From a bacterium (GTDB lineage Bacteria; Pseudomonadota; Gammaproteobacteria; UBA6186; Azoamicaceae): 44,058 bases of DNA. Positions 43,778-44,058 of this stretch are shown here, piece by piece. Both the position numbers and the translations under genes were made by a program. The DNA is taken from positions 1 to 44,058 of the forward strand of contig DAHXPC010000014.1 of the NCBI GenBank assembly GCA_027364575.1, written 5' to 3'. The notes beneath the pieces are model-generated. The model was not told the origin of the DNA. It was given only the letters and a program-made list of their open reading frames with translations, and made no database searches. Positions within the stretch are counted from its first letter, which is position 1. Each line of letters opens with the position of its first letter.

Positions 43778-43875
43778 GATTAATCTTTACTATTATCGGT
43801 ATTCATTAATTCGTTTATTGTCTTCCTCGTTATCCTAATGAAAGGTGATTCCTAATCAGCCAGGGTTTATTAATG

Positions 43876-43916
43876 GCTTCTGGGCTTGAAGGGTAACCGT
43901 GCTAATATCCAGAAGC
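43876..43916. repeat. Stem-forming inverted repeat after the ankyrin gene
   Basis: GCTTCTGG-type arm at 43876-43883 and CCAGAAGC at 43909-43916 can form an 8-bp stem with a 25-base loop. No T run follows, so terminator function is doubtful. Confidence 0.35.
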
Positions 43917-43965
43917 TAACTGAGCCAGACCATTATTTTTGCGCGTTGTTGCGTGAATCGAGCAG

Positions 43966-43994
43966 TTGCACCCTTTAAACAAAGTTAGTATAAT
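43966..43994 (+). promoter_or_regulatory. Sigma-70-like promoter for the last gene
   Basis: TTGCAC (43966-43971), a 17-base spacer and a perfect TATAAT (43989-43994), 39 bases before the ATG at 44034. Confidence 0.75.
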
Positions 43995-44033
43995 TCCTGT
44001 CTTATTGCTATTCTTTTCTTTCGGAGTCTTGCC

Positions 44034-44058
44034 ATGCCATTTAAACTTAGGAACAACC
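44034..44058 (+). CDS. Start of an unidentified gene (cut by window edge)
   Basis: ATG followed by codons for MPFKLRNN. CGGAG lies about 8 bases upstream and a good promoter 40 bases upstream. Too short to identify. Confidence 0.6.

Noticed and set aside
43876..43916. Terminator after the small ankyrin gene
   Set aside because: The stem is only 8 bp, the loop about 25 bases, and no T run follows, so it is listed only as an inverted repeat.
1..44058. CRISPR array, tRNA or rRNA genes
   Set aside because: No regularly spaced direct repeats and no tRNA or rRNA signature sequence were seen on either strand.

Overview
The window looks like part of the chromosome of an intracellular or host-associated gammaproteobacterium. 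Legionellales (the Coxiella, Berkiella and Rickettsiella neighbourhood) is my best guess. The evidence is a conserved gammaproteobacterial housekeeping core (waaA, tolC, pcm, rimK, priA, hslR, cysQ and a cytochrome c oxidase assembly operon). It is flanked on both sides by AT-rich DNA carrying ankyrin, OTU-like, leucine-rich-repeat and protease-like proteins of the effector type, mixed with many broken insertion sequences. The genus is an inference; no rRNA or tRNA gene was seen.

Layout. 1-6.45 kb is accessory DNA: the end of an IS630 transposase fused to the remains of a tyrosine recombinase, an Smr+ankyrin protein, a 947-residue ankyrin+OTU-like protein, a probable group II intron 5' remnant, an IS3 scrap and a small Thr/Ser-rich protein. 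6.5-25.7 kb is core. It holds a NamZ/DOMON/FAD-oxidoreductase operon, an orphan HicB-like fragment, waaA, tolC-pcm-rimK-zinc protease, an outer-membrane barrel, a proton-pumping pyrophosphatase, priA-hslR and cysQ. It ends with the tightly overlapping surf1-CxxxC protein-ctaA-cyoE-sco operon, which makes haem A and loads copper for cytochrome oxidase; the oxidase subunit genes are not next to it. Between the convergent ends of cysQ and sco lies a 434-bp gap with three perfect and two near-perfect DnaA boxes, a candidate replication origin or DnaA-binding locus.

25.9-32.2 kb is a polymorphic-toxin locus. A 1740-residue filamentous-haemagglutinin/CdiA-like protein has a short C-terminal toxin-like module and is followed by two small genes that are candidate immunity genes. 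The large protein shows no signal peptide and no two-partner-secretion domain, so its export route is unclear.

32.2-44.06 kb is a second accessory island. It has a ferritin-like VioB-type gene next to a GMC oxidoreductase truncated by an IS3 element, an LRR protein, a His/Cys clan-CD-peptidase-like protein, a group II intron domain V remnant, a broken gene of unknown type and a decayed IS481 transposase. It also has a 550-residue unknown protein, a complete single-gene IS66 element with terminal repeats, and a small ankyrin protein. The last 25 bases begin another gene behind a good sigma-70-like promoter.
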